Below, piece by piece: positions 15,837 to 22,736 of a stretch of 36,594 bases of DNA. This DNA is from Deltaproteobacteria bacterium (GTDB lineage Bacteria > Myxococcota_A > Polyangia > JAAYKL01). Position numbers and translations under genes: made by a program. Each line of letters starts with the position of its first letter. Position 1 is the stretch's first letter. The stretch spans positions 1 to 36,594 of the forward strand of contig JAFGQN010000059.1 in the NCBI GenBank assembly GCA_016935665.1, given 5' to 3'. Below the pieces are notes generated by a model. The model worked only from the letters and a program-made list of their open reading frames with translations, ran no database searches and had not been told where the DNA came from.

Positions 15837-17138
15837 CTACTCGCAAGTACAGCCAGCTGTTTCTACGCCAAAATCGCCTGTTATGTATGCATCGAGCCAG
15901 CAGAGCGGCGATGGCCATCCCATGGCGGCGACGGCACTGCAATCACAACATTGTTGTCCGGCTGGACAACCCCCAACGGTGCAGTTTGATTGAACACAGT
16001 TTCCATCAACTGCAGTATCAATAGTATTGGGCAAACAGGTCGTCATGGTCCCGTTGCCGGTACAATCCGTATCCGTTGTGCATTCCTTCAGTGGAATCGG
16101 ACACGTGCATCCCGCGCCCTCCATTGCCGCCACCATCAACTCCTCGGTGCAAAGTGGCGATGGCCACCCATATTCCGGGTGCGAACTGCAGTCGCAACAC
16201 TGAAAGCCCGTCTCGCATCCGCCCGCTGTGCACTCGTCCTGTACACATATGCCAGGCTGAGCAGTGTCCAGAGCGTTGGGGAGACAATAATCTCTGGGCG
16301 CTTTGGTGGCGCAATCCGCCGATGTCGCGCAGCTGAATGCCGAACCCGAATCGGTATCGGAATCGGTTGCGGTGTCCGTGCCACCTCCGGTATTGGGGCT
16401 GCAGACGCAACCCGTCATATAATCAACAAACGCGTCCTCTGTACACAGTGGCGATGGCCAGCCAAACTGGGGTTGCGAAGTACAGTCACAGCACTGAGTC
16501 CCGGTGGGACAGTTGTCGGCAGTACAATCGTCCTGTACACACGTCCCAGGCAGGGACGGGTCCATCCCATTGGGTAAACAATAGTCAATATTGCCATTGC
16601 TGGCACAATCCGCATGTCCGTTGGCCGTGTTGCATTGCAGCCCAACAACGCCCCCGCTGGTATCTGGGGGATCGGTATCCGTACTGCCTCCCGTTACGTT
16701 GCTGCAGTTGCATCCGTAGTCTTCAAAAGTGCCGGCATATTCCGCGACACCGCAAATCGGTATTGGCCACAGTGCGGCGAAAGTCGGTGATTTGCTGCAG
16801 TCGCAGCATGCAAAGTCCGCCGATTGACAGCTGCCTGTTGTGCAGTTCGGTTTAGTGCACACACCTGAAACGTAGTCAGGTCCAAGCATGCAAAAATCCA
16901 ACTCTCCGTTTCCTGCACAGGTTTCGCCGGCACCTGGATTGCAATACAGGTTTAAAATACCCGCACCTGTATCCACTCCTTCCGCCTTTGTTACCCTGTC
17001 ATCGAAGGGCGTTCGGCCTCTGCAGCCGCCGTATTGGCTGTCGTATACCTGACCTTTGTCGCATCGATCTTTGTCACTAATGCTACAACTGAAAAATAAA
17101 AGTGAGAGTATCGGTATCACAATTTTCTGCTGAACCAT
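15837..17138 (-). CDS. Lipoprotein with four tandem 12-cysteine modules, first gene of porin operon
   Basis: The protein has 433 residues with lipobox FFSC (Cys18). After a short linker come four repeats, starting near residues 65, 170, 270 and 350. Each has 12 cysteines with nearly fixed spacing: C-x(5-8)-C-x8-C-x(10-12)-C-x4-C-x4-C-x(5-6)-CC-x-C-x(12-14)-C-x(11-16)-C-x-C. Repeats 2 to 4 share the words CLPN, CVQ, QCCDC and GWPSPLC. Thr/Asp/Gly linkers separate repeats 1-2 and 2-3. I do not recognise the module as a named domain. The even cysteine number suggests six disulfides per module in an exported, outer-surface protein. AGGAGG is eight bases before ATG. With the barrel and binding proteins downstream, it may be the outermost, ligand- or polymer-contacting part of the same system. 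Confidence 0.8.
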   Translation of the reverse strand: MVQQKIVIPILSLLFFSCSISDKDRCDKGQVYDSQYGGCRGRTPFDDRVTKAEGVDTGAGILNLYCNPGAGETCAGNGELDFCMLGPDYVSGVCTKPNCTTGSCQSADFACCDCSKSPTFAALWPIPICGVAEYAGTFEDYGCNCSNVTGGSTDTDPPDTSGGVVGLQCNTANGHADCASNGNIDYCLPNGMDPSLPGTCVQDDCTADNCPTGTQCCDCTSQPQFGWPSPLCTEDAFVDYMTGCVCSPNTGGGTDTATDSDTDSGSAFSCATSADCATKAPRDYCLPNALDTAQPGICVQDECTAGGCETGFQCCDCSSHPEYGWPSPLCTEELMVAAMEGAGCTCPIPLKECTTDTDCTGNGTMTTCLPNTIDTAVDGNCVQSNCTVGGCPAGQQCCDCSAVAAMGWPSPLCWLDAYITGDFGVETAGCTCE

Positions 17139-17344
17139 TTGTTGTTCCTCCTGACGGGGGGGAAGTCCTCACCTATTTGTCCCCCGGTTTGATTACTTAC
17201 TTGCGACCATCAGCGTGTCTGAATTTATGTATTTTAATCATTAAATCAGATCTGCTCACCTGACTGATTTTTGAAACTAGTAGATAATACTGACTCGGAA
17301 ATTGCATGACGCAAGTCGAAGGTCAGGGCTTTCTGCGCATATTT
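17139..17344 (-). promoter_or_regulatory. Leader and promoter region of the 12-Cys/porin operon
   Basis: This holds the 5' untranslated region on the minus strand. A G5/C5 inverted repeat (GGGGG near 17157-17161 with CCCCC near 17179-17183) lies 10-45 bases before the start codon, next to the AGGAGG site, and could affect translation. TAAAAT near 17233 is a possible -10, but I find no convincing -35. Confidence 0.3.
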
Positions 17345-17374
17345 TGAAAAAAGTGCCCCAATTGGCGGCACTTT
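17345..17374 (-). terminator. Rho-independent terminator of the MTH938-like gene
   Basis: On the minus strand an eight-base stem AAAGTGCC/GGCACTTT (17350-17357 and 17367-17374) with a nine-base loop runs into TTTTTTC. It starts 34 bases after the stop codon of the MTH938-like gene. The duplicate near 10.7 kb lacks this hairpin. Confidence 0.75.
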
Positions 17375-17408
17375 ACAGCACAAATTACAGCAATTGTATG
17401 TCTGTGAC

Positions 17409-17756
17409 TCAACAGGTGAGGTGCAGGCCGGCGACGATGTTGCCCTGGTGAGCCATGGTGTTGTACGTTTTGCACGCAATGGCGGTAGGCTCGGCGATGA
17501 GAGTGATGTTCTTTGTACGGCACCAGTCGATGGTTTTCTGTGGTACTTTGAGCATGCCGTGGGCGCCGCAGCCAATTACAAGTACACGGGTTCCCTCTGG
17601 CAAGTGGAGGGCAATATCGTCGGGGACCAGAGAATGGCCTTGTTCCCGCTGCCAGTTGGAGACAACGTTGTTGCCGCAAATAATGAGGTCTGTTGTGTGG
17701 CGCTGACCATTAATGGTAACGCTTCCAAACGAGTAGTCTTGCAGTGTGTAATGCAC
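17409..17756 (-). CDS. MTH938-like domain protein (NDUFAF3/DUF498 family)
   Basis: The protein has 115 residues from GTG 17756; an in-frame TTG at 17792 would add 12 residues of poor quality. The whole chain is one MTH938-like domain: LQDYSFGSVTINGQ at the start, LIICGNNVVSNWQREQGH, the glycine core RVLVIGCGAHGMLKVPQKT, then LIAEPTAIACKTYN and VAGLHLTC at the end. These match the family's VIGTG-xxG-xLxVP and AALHLTC signatures. The human relative NDUFAF3 assists complex I assembly; the bacterial role is not established. A strong terminator follows. A truncated duplicate lies at 10646-10840, so this is the intact partner. Confidence 0.82.
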   Translation of the reverse strand: MHYTLQDYSFGSVTINGQRHTTDLIICGNNVVSNWQREQGHSLVPDDIALHLPEGTRVLVIGCGAHGMLKVPQKTIDWCRTKNITLIAEPTAIACKTYNTMAHQGNIVAGLHLTC

Positions 17757-17881
17757 AAAACAAGCGCTACCACAGATTTTTCCTGATGGCAATGGAATCC
17801 GCCTGGCGGGTGGATTGCATTTGGCATGCGGTGGCCGTGTGCAGCTGTGTCATGGTGTGGCGGCATTTTTCAGTCAAAAGG

Positions 17882-18400
17882 TCAGTTCCAGTTCGCTGGA
17901 AAGCCGAAACTGCATTCCATGTCACTGTTGCAGTACCAAATGCCTTTTTGGGTTATACCTTCAGGCGGTACGCCCAGTCCGTTGCAGTCTTCGTTATCGG
18001 TGCATTCTCTGTCAAAATCCGATTCAAAATACCATGTACATAAACCGTCAAGACACCCGCAACTGCCGAAAAGGGGTTCGCGTCCGCTGGTCATCAGGAG
18101 CTGATTGCAAAACGCGTCGTCATTTATTTCAATTGGCTCGGCGGCGCAGGTGGATTCGACACACCCGGTGACAATGCAGTCGGTATCATTTTGGCAGCGA
18201 TTTTCGATGCCGGCTCCCTCGTAAATGTCGTAGTGAGGGTCGTCTTCGTTCATATACACTTCTCGCGGATGTTCAAATGCGTCTGACGCGTCGTCGCGGT
18301 CGTCCGCTGCAGCAATTCGCTCCGATTCGCTTGAGGCGCTTTTGTAACATCCCGCAATCAGCAGCACAGAAATACATACAATGATTCGAATTAAAAACAT
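17882..18400 (-). CDS. Eight-cysteine-cluster lipoprotein
   Basis: The protein has 172 residues from ATG 18400; a TTG start at 18436 would lengthen the signal peptide. Lipobox IAGC follows a hydrophobic stretch. After an acidic linker the fold is cysteine-rich: CQNDTDCIVTGCVESTC, FCNQLL, GSCGCLDGLCTWYF, CTDNEDC and WYCNSDMEC. The first part matches the pattern of the eight-cysteine-cluster domain found in many deltaproteobacterial lipoproteins; the second part may be another small disulfide unit. It is exposed in the envelope. The function is unknown. No Shine-Dalgarno sequence is visible, so the start is uncertain. Confidence 0.72.
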   Translation of the reverse strand: MFLIRIIVCISVLLIAGCYKSASSESERIAAADDRDDASDAFEHPREVYMNEDDPHYDIYEGAGIENRCQNDTDCIVTGCVESTCAAEPIEINDDAFCNQLLMTSGREPLFGSCGCLDGLCTWYFESDFDRECTDNEDCNGLGVPPEGITQKGIWYCNSDMECSFGFPANWN

Positions 18401-18565
18401 TTTAAAAACTGTAAAACAGCCACCAGATAATAGCAACGATTAGCGGTTTTTGGGTTTCAAATAAATGTGAACAATAGAAAGTGGCCGATACCAACTTGAG
18501 AGACCCTGGTTCGAATCCACTCAATTTGTACATGCATTGGAATAACGGTTATTGCCGAAAATCAA

Positions 18566-18776
18566 TTATTTCGAATCGTGTGCCACCATCTCCATGAGAT
18601 TCCACGCATCGCCAACTGGAATGGTTTCGATGCCGTGGGCGTCAATGGCGGGAATATCGAAGGGGTTGGCCAAAAAGAACCGGCTTCATTTCCAATTGCT
18701 GCAACGCACAGGCCATGGCGATGAACGGATTAATATCGCCAGTCGACCCCAACGCGGAGAGTAAAACAGTTTTCAT
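18566..18776 (-). pseudogene. Frameshifted, truncated glycosyltransferase (GT28/UGT-like N-terminus)
   Basis: ATG 18776 has AGGTG six bases upstream and opens with MKTVLLSALGSTGDINPFIA, the nucleotide-sugar transferase start seen in MGT/UGT-type GT1 and GT28 enzymes. After VLF the frame breaks at a run of five A on the plus strand (18672-18676). In the next frame the homology resumes as ANPFDIPAIDAHGIETIPVG and then stops at 18566 after about 70 codons in total. A full enzyme would have about 400 residues, so the C-terminal sugar-nucleotide domain is lost even if the frameshift is a sequencing slip. It lies 119 bases after the methyltransferase and may once have been its operon partner. Confidence 0.7.
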
Positions 18777-18895
18777 ATGTGACACCTGTCTGCAATGGTT
18801 GTAAAAGATGCGAAATGGACATTGAACAAACGGATTTGTTCCAGGGAAACATGAAGTATGTCTGATGTCCCCTGGGCGTTTATGGCGCCTGATTG

Positions 18896-19594
18896 TTACA
18901 GTTTTCGCGTGGCGCACCAGGCGTGGACGAGTCCTGCCTGAAAAAACTGAAAAGGGGAATCAAAGCCACTGGACTCGATGATTGATGCGACTGTCGAAGG
19001 CGGCAACAGTAAAATACGGTCGTCGTAGGCGCGATGCATCTGTTCAAGTTTTTCCACGGAATAGTCATCCCCGGACATCAGGATACACCATTGCTTTATA
19101 AGAGCGTCTTTCTCTCGCTGGTTCGGTCCTGCTGCCACATCCGCACTTGCCAGGATGCCGCCGGGCTTGAGTCTTTTGGCAATAGCGTGAAAAAACGACC
19201 GTCGCGCGTCGGTTTCAAGTATAAACTGCGATACCAGAAAACAGGTGGCGCCGTCATAGGTGGTGCCCATATTCAACGTATCCAGGAATCCCTCGTGAAA
19301 ATCACAGCGGTCTGCGAAACCGTTATTCTCTGCCCGCGCACGGCAGGCGTTCATCATGGCCGGTGACGGTTCGACCGCGGTAAATCGCCAGTGTTGAAAC
19401 TTTTTGGCCAGGTGCGCCATCTCCTGGCCGGTGCCCGCGCCCACGCACAAAATCCGAGCGTCTTCGGGAAGGAAAAAAAACACGGCCTCCAGCATGAAAT
19501 ACAAGCCATTGTAAACAGGGGCAATCTTCGCTGCCAGGGTATCGTACCCGGGAGCCATCTGTTCAAAAACGTCGACAATTTCGTTTGGTTGCAT
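18896..19594 (-). CDS. Class I SAM-dependent methyltransferase
   Basis: The protein has 232 residues. ATG 19594 is chosen because AAGGA lies seven bases upstream and homology begins there (DVFEQMAPGYD), although the frame stays open far upstream through unrelated sequence. Motif I is ILCVGAGTGQEMAHLA, motif II the acidic loop FTAVEPSPAMM, and later FLVSQFILETD and LKPGGILASADV follow the usual order. The substrate is not evident; a small molecule or lipid is likely, given the adjoining glycosyltransferase stump. Automated callers would fuse it with the alpha-2-macroglobulin remnant upstream into a protein of about 390 residues, which I consider an artefact. Confidence 0.82.
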   Translation of the reverse strand: MQPNEIVDVFEQMAPGYDTLAAKIAPVYNGLYFMLEAVFFFLPEDARILCVGAGTGQEMAHLAKKFQHWRFTAVEPSPAMMNACRARAENNGFADRCDFHEGFLDTLNMGTTYDGATCFLVSQFILETDARRSFFHAIAKRLKPGGILASADVAAGPNQREKDALIKQWCILMSGDDYSVEKLEQMHRAYDDRILLLPPSTVASIIESSGFDSPFQFFQAGLVHAWCATRKL

Positions 19595-19744
19595 TGTGTA
19601 ATCCTTATCAAAGCCAATTTTATTCCGGAAAAATACACTGGTGTTTCCCAAAAGTCGAATTTGTAAAGGATGTCTTCGGTCGGTTCTACCTATTTCACAA
19701 TCACCGCGTCTGCTCCGGTGCGACCGAACGTTTCGGGGGCATAC

Positions 19745-20175
19745 ATCGGTGCTCTCCCATCTGCCATTGGTGCGCTCTGCCAGCACGCCGCGCATTAATC
19801 TGCCAACAAGCGGGTGTTTGGGATTCACATTGCGCAGCGCATTGAGCCAGATGGCGTCCACTCGGTTATGCGACGGAAAAAGAAATGACGTGTTCCATGT
19901 ATGCGCCTGTTTGAGATGCGCCCGCGACGCGGTGAGGGTCATATTGTTTTTTGCGGTGCCAGGCAATCGATTGAATAATTGTGGCTGCCCGTTTACACAT
20001 TCAATCAGCAATCCCATTGCCTCCAGGGACAATTCTCCTTTTGGGGTGCGGCGTATCAATTCCGCCGCTCTTTTTTCCCGATTGACGCCAAAACGATGCA
20101 GGACATTCGTGGCGTAGGCAATAATATCGTTGCGTGCCGGTTTGGGATAGTCGTCTCCTGGAGCGGCGACCGGTT
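19745..20175 (-). pseudogene. Remnant of a bacterial alpha-2-macroglobulin C-terminal region
   Basis: About 140 codons on the minus strand read DYPKPARNDIIAYATNVLHR, then GELSLEAMGLLIE, SFLFPSHNRVDAIWLNALRN, HPLVGRLMRGVLAERTNGRW and EST. This is the helical segment that in large bacterial alpha-2-macroglobulins leads to an NGRW-xx-TQE motif. Here it breaks after EST, with no start, no bait region and no thioester motif. Upstream the frame is stopped by TAG inside the palindromic element. Downstream it reads in frame towards the methyltransferase through roughly 50 codons of unrelated sequence. It is a fragment, not a gene. Confidence 0.65.
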
Positions 20176-20330
20176 TGAATCCCTGCTGCTATCGCAGCAA
20201 TTCGGCATCTTTGCGCTTTCGTCCTCAGTCCCTCGGTCGATGTAGCTATGGCGACACCTCGGCCGGGCCTTGCGGGCGCGCAGCAAAGCTGCTCGTATTC
20301 CCGCGATTTCGCCAGCGGAATCAAACCGAT
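20164..20330. repeat. Imperfect palindromic element, about 165 bp, with 20-base terminal inverted repeats
   Basis: The ends CGGTTTGAATCC (20171-20182) and GGAATCAAACCG (20317-20328) are inverted repeats with one mismatch, and similarity extends outward to about 20 bases. The two C/T differences become G-U pairs only in a minus-strand transcript, so 18 of 20 positions can pair there. The interior is GC-rich and has further stems: TGCTGC/GCAGCA around GATA near 20183-20198, and GCAGC/GCTGC around AAA near 20280-20292. It abuts the stop codon of the sensor gene and the alpha-2-macroglobulin remnant. It may be a small mobile palindrome or a structured RNA. No other copy is in the window. Confidence 0.55.
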
Positions 20331-20337
20331 CACCGGT

Positions 20338-21249
20338 CTAGTGTTTTTCGCGATTACTCTCCAGCCGCCTGTTCACCTCATCCGCAATATCCGGATAGAA
20401 ATCCTTTAAACATTTGGGGCAAATGCCATGGGAAAAGCTGGCATCCGAATGTTCATGCAAATACTCCTCCATTGCCTTCCAGACCCCTTCGTCATCGCGA
20501 ATTTTGCGGCAGTTTGAGCATACGGGAATAATTCCTCGAAGTGTCTTGATTTCCGCAAGGGCTTTTTCCAGCCTGTTGCTCTCTGTCTGTAATGCCGTGT
20601 GCACAGCAGTGACCCGGCGAGTCGCCAGCAGGGCTATAAGGACAGAAAAAAGAATTGCAAAAGAAGAAATCACAATGATCAACACCTGAAAGTGACGTTG
20701 ATGACGCAATGTCTGCGCACGCAAATCAGCTGCGTTTTGCCTTGTATACGCAGTGAGCGCCATCATTTTATTTTCCAGTTTTGCCACATGTTCTGCGCTC
20801 CGATTTTGTGTCATATAAATGGCCTGTGCGGTGTGGCCGGCTTCTTTCAGTCGCACCACTTTGTCGCGAATGGGCTTCCATGCCTTTAGCAGAGCACGCG
20901 TTTTTCGTTCAAGGGCTTTGCCCTCCTTGCCAAGAATATTGGAGCGAACAAGGTCGAGTTGCGTGTACACCCGTTTTTCATTTTCAGTCACCCGCACCAA
21001 CGCCTCATGACGCGATTCAGGCGCGTCGGAGAGTACTACTTCCTTCATTCCCCTGTGCATCTTGGTCACCTGCACTGCCGAGCGCAAAGCGGCGTTGGAA
21101 ACGACAAGGGGATGCTGATAAATGGTTTCAGTGAGCGTACCAAGGACAAACAGGCTGTACAGAGTCAATGCGCCGGTGAGTGCAAACAGGCCAATAATCA
21201 ACCCAAAGCTCAGTAACAAACGACGTCTGTCGGACAAAGCGATTCGCAT
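20338..21249 (-). CDS. Membrane sensor protein with four-helix-bundle domain and C-terminal zinc-ribbon-like tail, no kinase
   Basis: The protein has 303 residues. A first membrane helix at about 10-36 and a second near 188-210 bracket a helical periplasmic domain of the MCP four-helix-bundle type. After the second helix comes a short coiled coil, then LRGIIPVCSNCRKIRDDEG, then HSDASFSHGICPKCLKDFYP. This C-terminal block usually follows PAS domains or ends sensor kinases and carries two CxxC pairs. There is no HAMP, kinase, GGDEF or methyl-accepting domain, so the signal must pass to a partner protein. GGAGG lies seven bases before ATG. The stop codon is within ten bases of the palindromic element, and the chain may have been truncated there. 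Confidence 0.75.
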   Translation of the reverse strand: MRIALSDRRRLLLSFGLIIGLFALTGALTLYSLFVLGTLTETIYQHPLVVSNAALRSAVQVTKMHRGMKEVVLSDAPESRHEALVRVTENEKRVYTQLDLVRSNILGKEGKALERKTRALLKAWKPIRDKVVRLKEAGHTAQAIYMTQNRSAEHVAKLENKMMALTAYTRQNAADLRAQTLRHQRHFQVLIIVISSFAILFSVLIALLATRRVTAVHTALQTESNRLEKALAEIKTLRGIIPVCSNCRKIRDDEGVWKAMEEYLHEHSDASFSHGICPKCLKDFYPDIADEVNRRLESNREKH

Positions 21250-21718
21250 TCAACCACCTCCGGCGACTTTCGCGCTGTCGTCTCTTTCGCAATGTAACGG
21301 AATGGCGAATAGTGTTCCACTTATCCTGTGCAGGTCAAGCGAATAATATCGGTATGGCGCCAACTGAACGCCACTTCGCCTGGAGTTTCCTGGTGATACA
21401 GCCGCGCAGTCACGAGGCTCCCAAACCTGTTGCCGGATTTTGATACCATCAGAGACCGATTTTTAAGGCTATCATCAGAAAGCAAATCCGTCCGTTGGAA
21501 CCAGAGTTGCATTGGATTTTGAATCGTGAAAATCAGTATAGTCCGTTAAGCGTTAAAGACCGTTCCTGTTGCGCTATTTTCGTTTAAAAAAAAGTAGAAC
21601 TGTTTTATGACTATTCCATCAATATGTAAAAATTGGATTTCCGTTTGTAGCATAAACAACGTGTGCCTTAATTTCAAAAAGTGAATATGTACTGCAGTTT
21701 ATGAGGGGAATTTGCTGC
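21250..21718. other. Intergenic region between divergent genes, nothing recognised
   Basis: A 63-codon minus-strand frame (21321-21512) has a protein-like end (EVAFSWRHTDIIRL) but no ribosome binding site, so it may be a gene scrap. The rest is AT-rich and presumably holds promoters for both neighbours. Confidence 0.35.
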
Positions 21719-22285
21719 ATGAAACAGTTGAACATCGATGAGACAACAGGGTTTGTCGCAATTGGTTCAGTTATTGTTAGTGGGGGGCTGTTGATTATAC
21801 ACGCATTTATCGACATGAAATTATATGTTGAGTATTTGTATTCGCTGGCAGTGTGGCATGTTGCAATCGCCGTTCCGCTGCTGTTTCTTTCGTATATTAC
21901 AGGAATGGTTACCGTAAAGCTATGTGCATGGGGTGCTGATATCCGTCGCGGTGAAAATGCGGAGTCATACGCTTTAAGAGTCGTGACACTGAGCAAGGTG
22001 AATTGTGAATTCATATCCAATGAGTACAGCAGGCTCAGTCGCCAACTTGAATTCTTTCAGGGAAGCTGTTTTGCGATAGGAATTCTGGTGTTGGGGATTG
22101 CCACTAAAGTTTGTCGTTGCGAACCTGATATTGGTGGAAGACTCGAGTGGGGACGAACGATTTTTATCATCGCAGATGCTTTTCTGATTGGATTGATTCT
22201 GCTTTTATGGGCACTGGCACAAAGAGTATATGCAAAGATGGTTTCTTTGAATCGAAGGATTCAGAATCCTGATGTAGAGATATAA
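21719..22285 (+). CDS. Four-helix membrane protein of unknown function
   Basis: The protein has 188 residues from ATG 21719, with GAGGGG ten bases upstream; ATG 21701 would add six residues. There are two hydrophobic segments near the N-terminus (FVAIGSVIVSGGLLIIHAFI and VAIAVPLLFLSYITGMV). A cytoplasmic stretch of about 45 residues follows (VKLCAWGADIRRGENAESYA, later NEYSRLSRQLEFFQ). Two more segments come next (CFAIGILVLGIATKV and IFIIADAFLIGLILLLWALA), then a short basic tail. The 2+2 layout with a central helical linker recalls small sensor or pore proteins, but I recognise no family. Its AT-rich codon use differs slightly from the operons around it. Confidence 0.65.
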   Translation: MKQLNIDETTGFVAIGSVIVSGGLLIIHAFIDMKLYVEYLYSLAVWHVAIAVPLLFLSYITGMVTVKLCAWGADIRRGENAESYALRVVTLSKVNCEFISNEYSRLSRQLEFFQGSCFAIGILVLGIATKVCRCEPDIGGRLEWGRTIFIIADAFLIGLILLLWALAQRVYAKMVSLNRRIQNPDVEI

Positions 22286-22736
22286 TACAGTAGCCTTTGT
22301 TTTCGCATTTGTCGGAAAGTGGGGTGCCGTCTTTGAATTTTGTTTCGCCTGCCAAACCGGCAACGGCGCCACCCCCATCCTAAAAGAGGTTACCAGGGAC
22401 ATAATTTTGGGCACGCTCGTCGGAACGAAAACCATGCTGGATTGGGCGAATCGTCGAAATGGTCAAATTGGAAAAGTAATGAATCACCATAAAAAAGGTA
22501 TCACTTATCCTGTGGCGGATTCCGTTTCCGGGGGCGACGTCATCTTCGGTCCAAACATCATCTTTTGATTTTTTACGCACATGCTCTGCCTCGGCAGCGC
22601 GCAACGGCTGCAGGATATGCGTTTTGACAGATTAATAGCCTTTGATATTTGTCGTATAATCGTGGGAACGATGAAAACGGTTTACTTTGTTCGTTCTCTG
22701 TTTAATGATTGATTCAATTGACGCGAATGGATATTG
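22286..22736. other. Intergenic stretch, possible minus-strand coding scraps
   Basis: Two overlapping minus-strand frames (22380-22604 and 22205-22435) could be one frame split by a shift near 22380, but the peptide is not recognised and no start signal is present. I see no RNA gene or terminator. Confidence 0.35.

Noticed and set aside
18508-18518. GGTTCGAATCC, which looks like a tRNA T-loop
   Set aside because: The flanking bases form at most three T-stem pairs and no acceptor, D or anticodon arms can be drawn upstream; at most a scrap of a tRNA.
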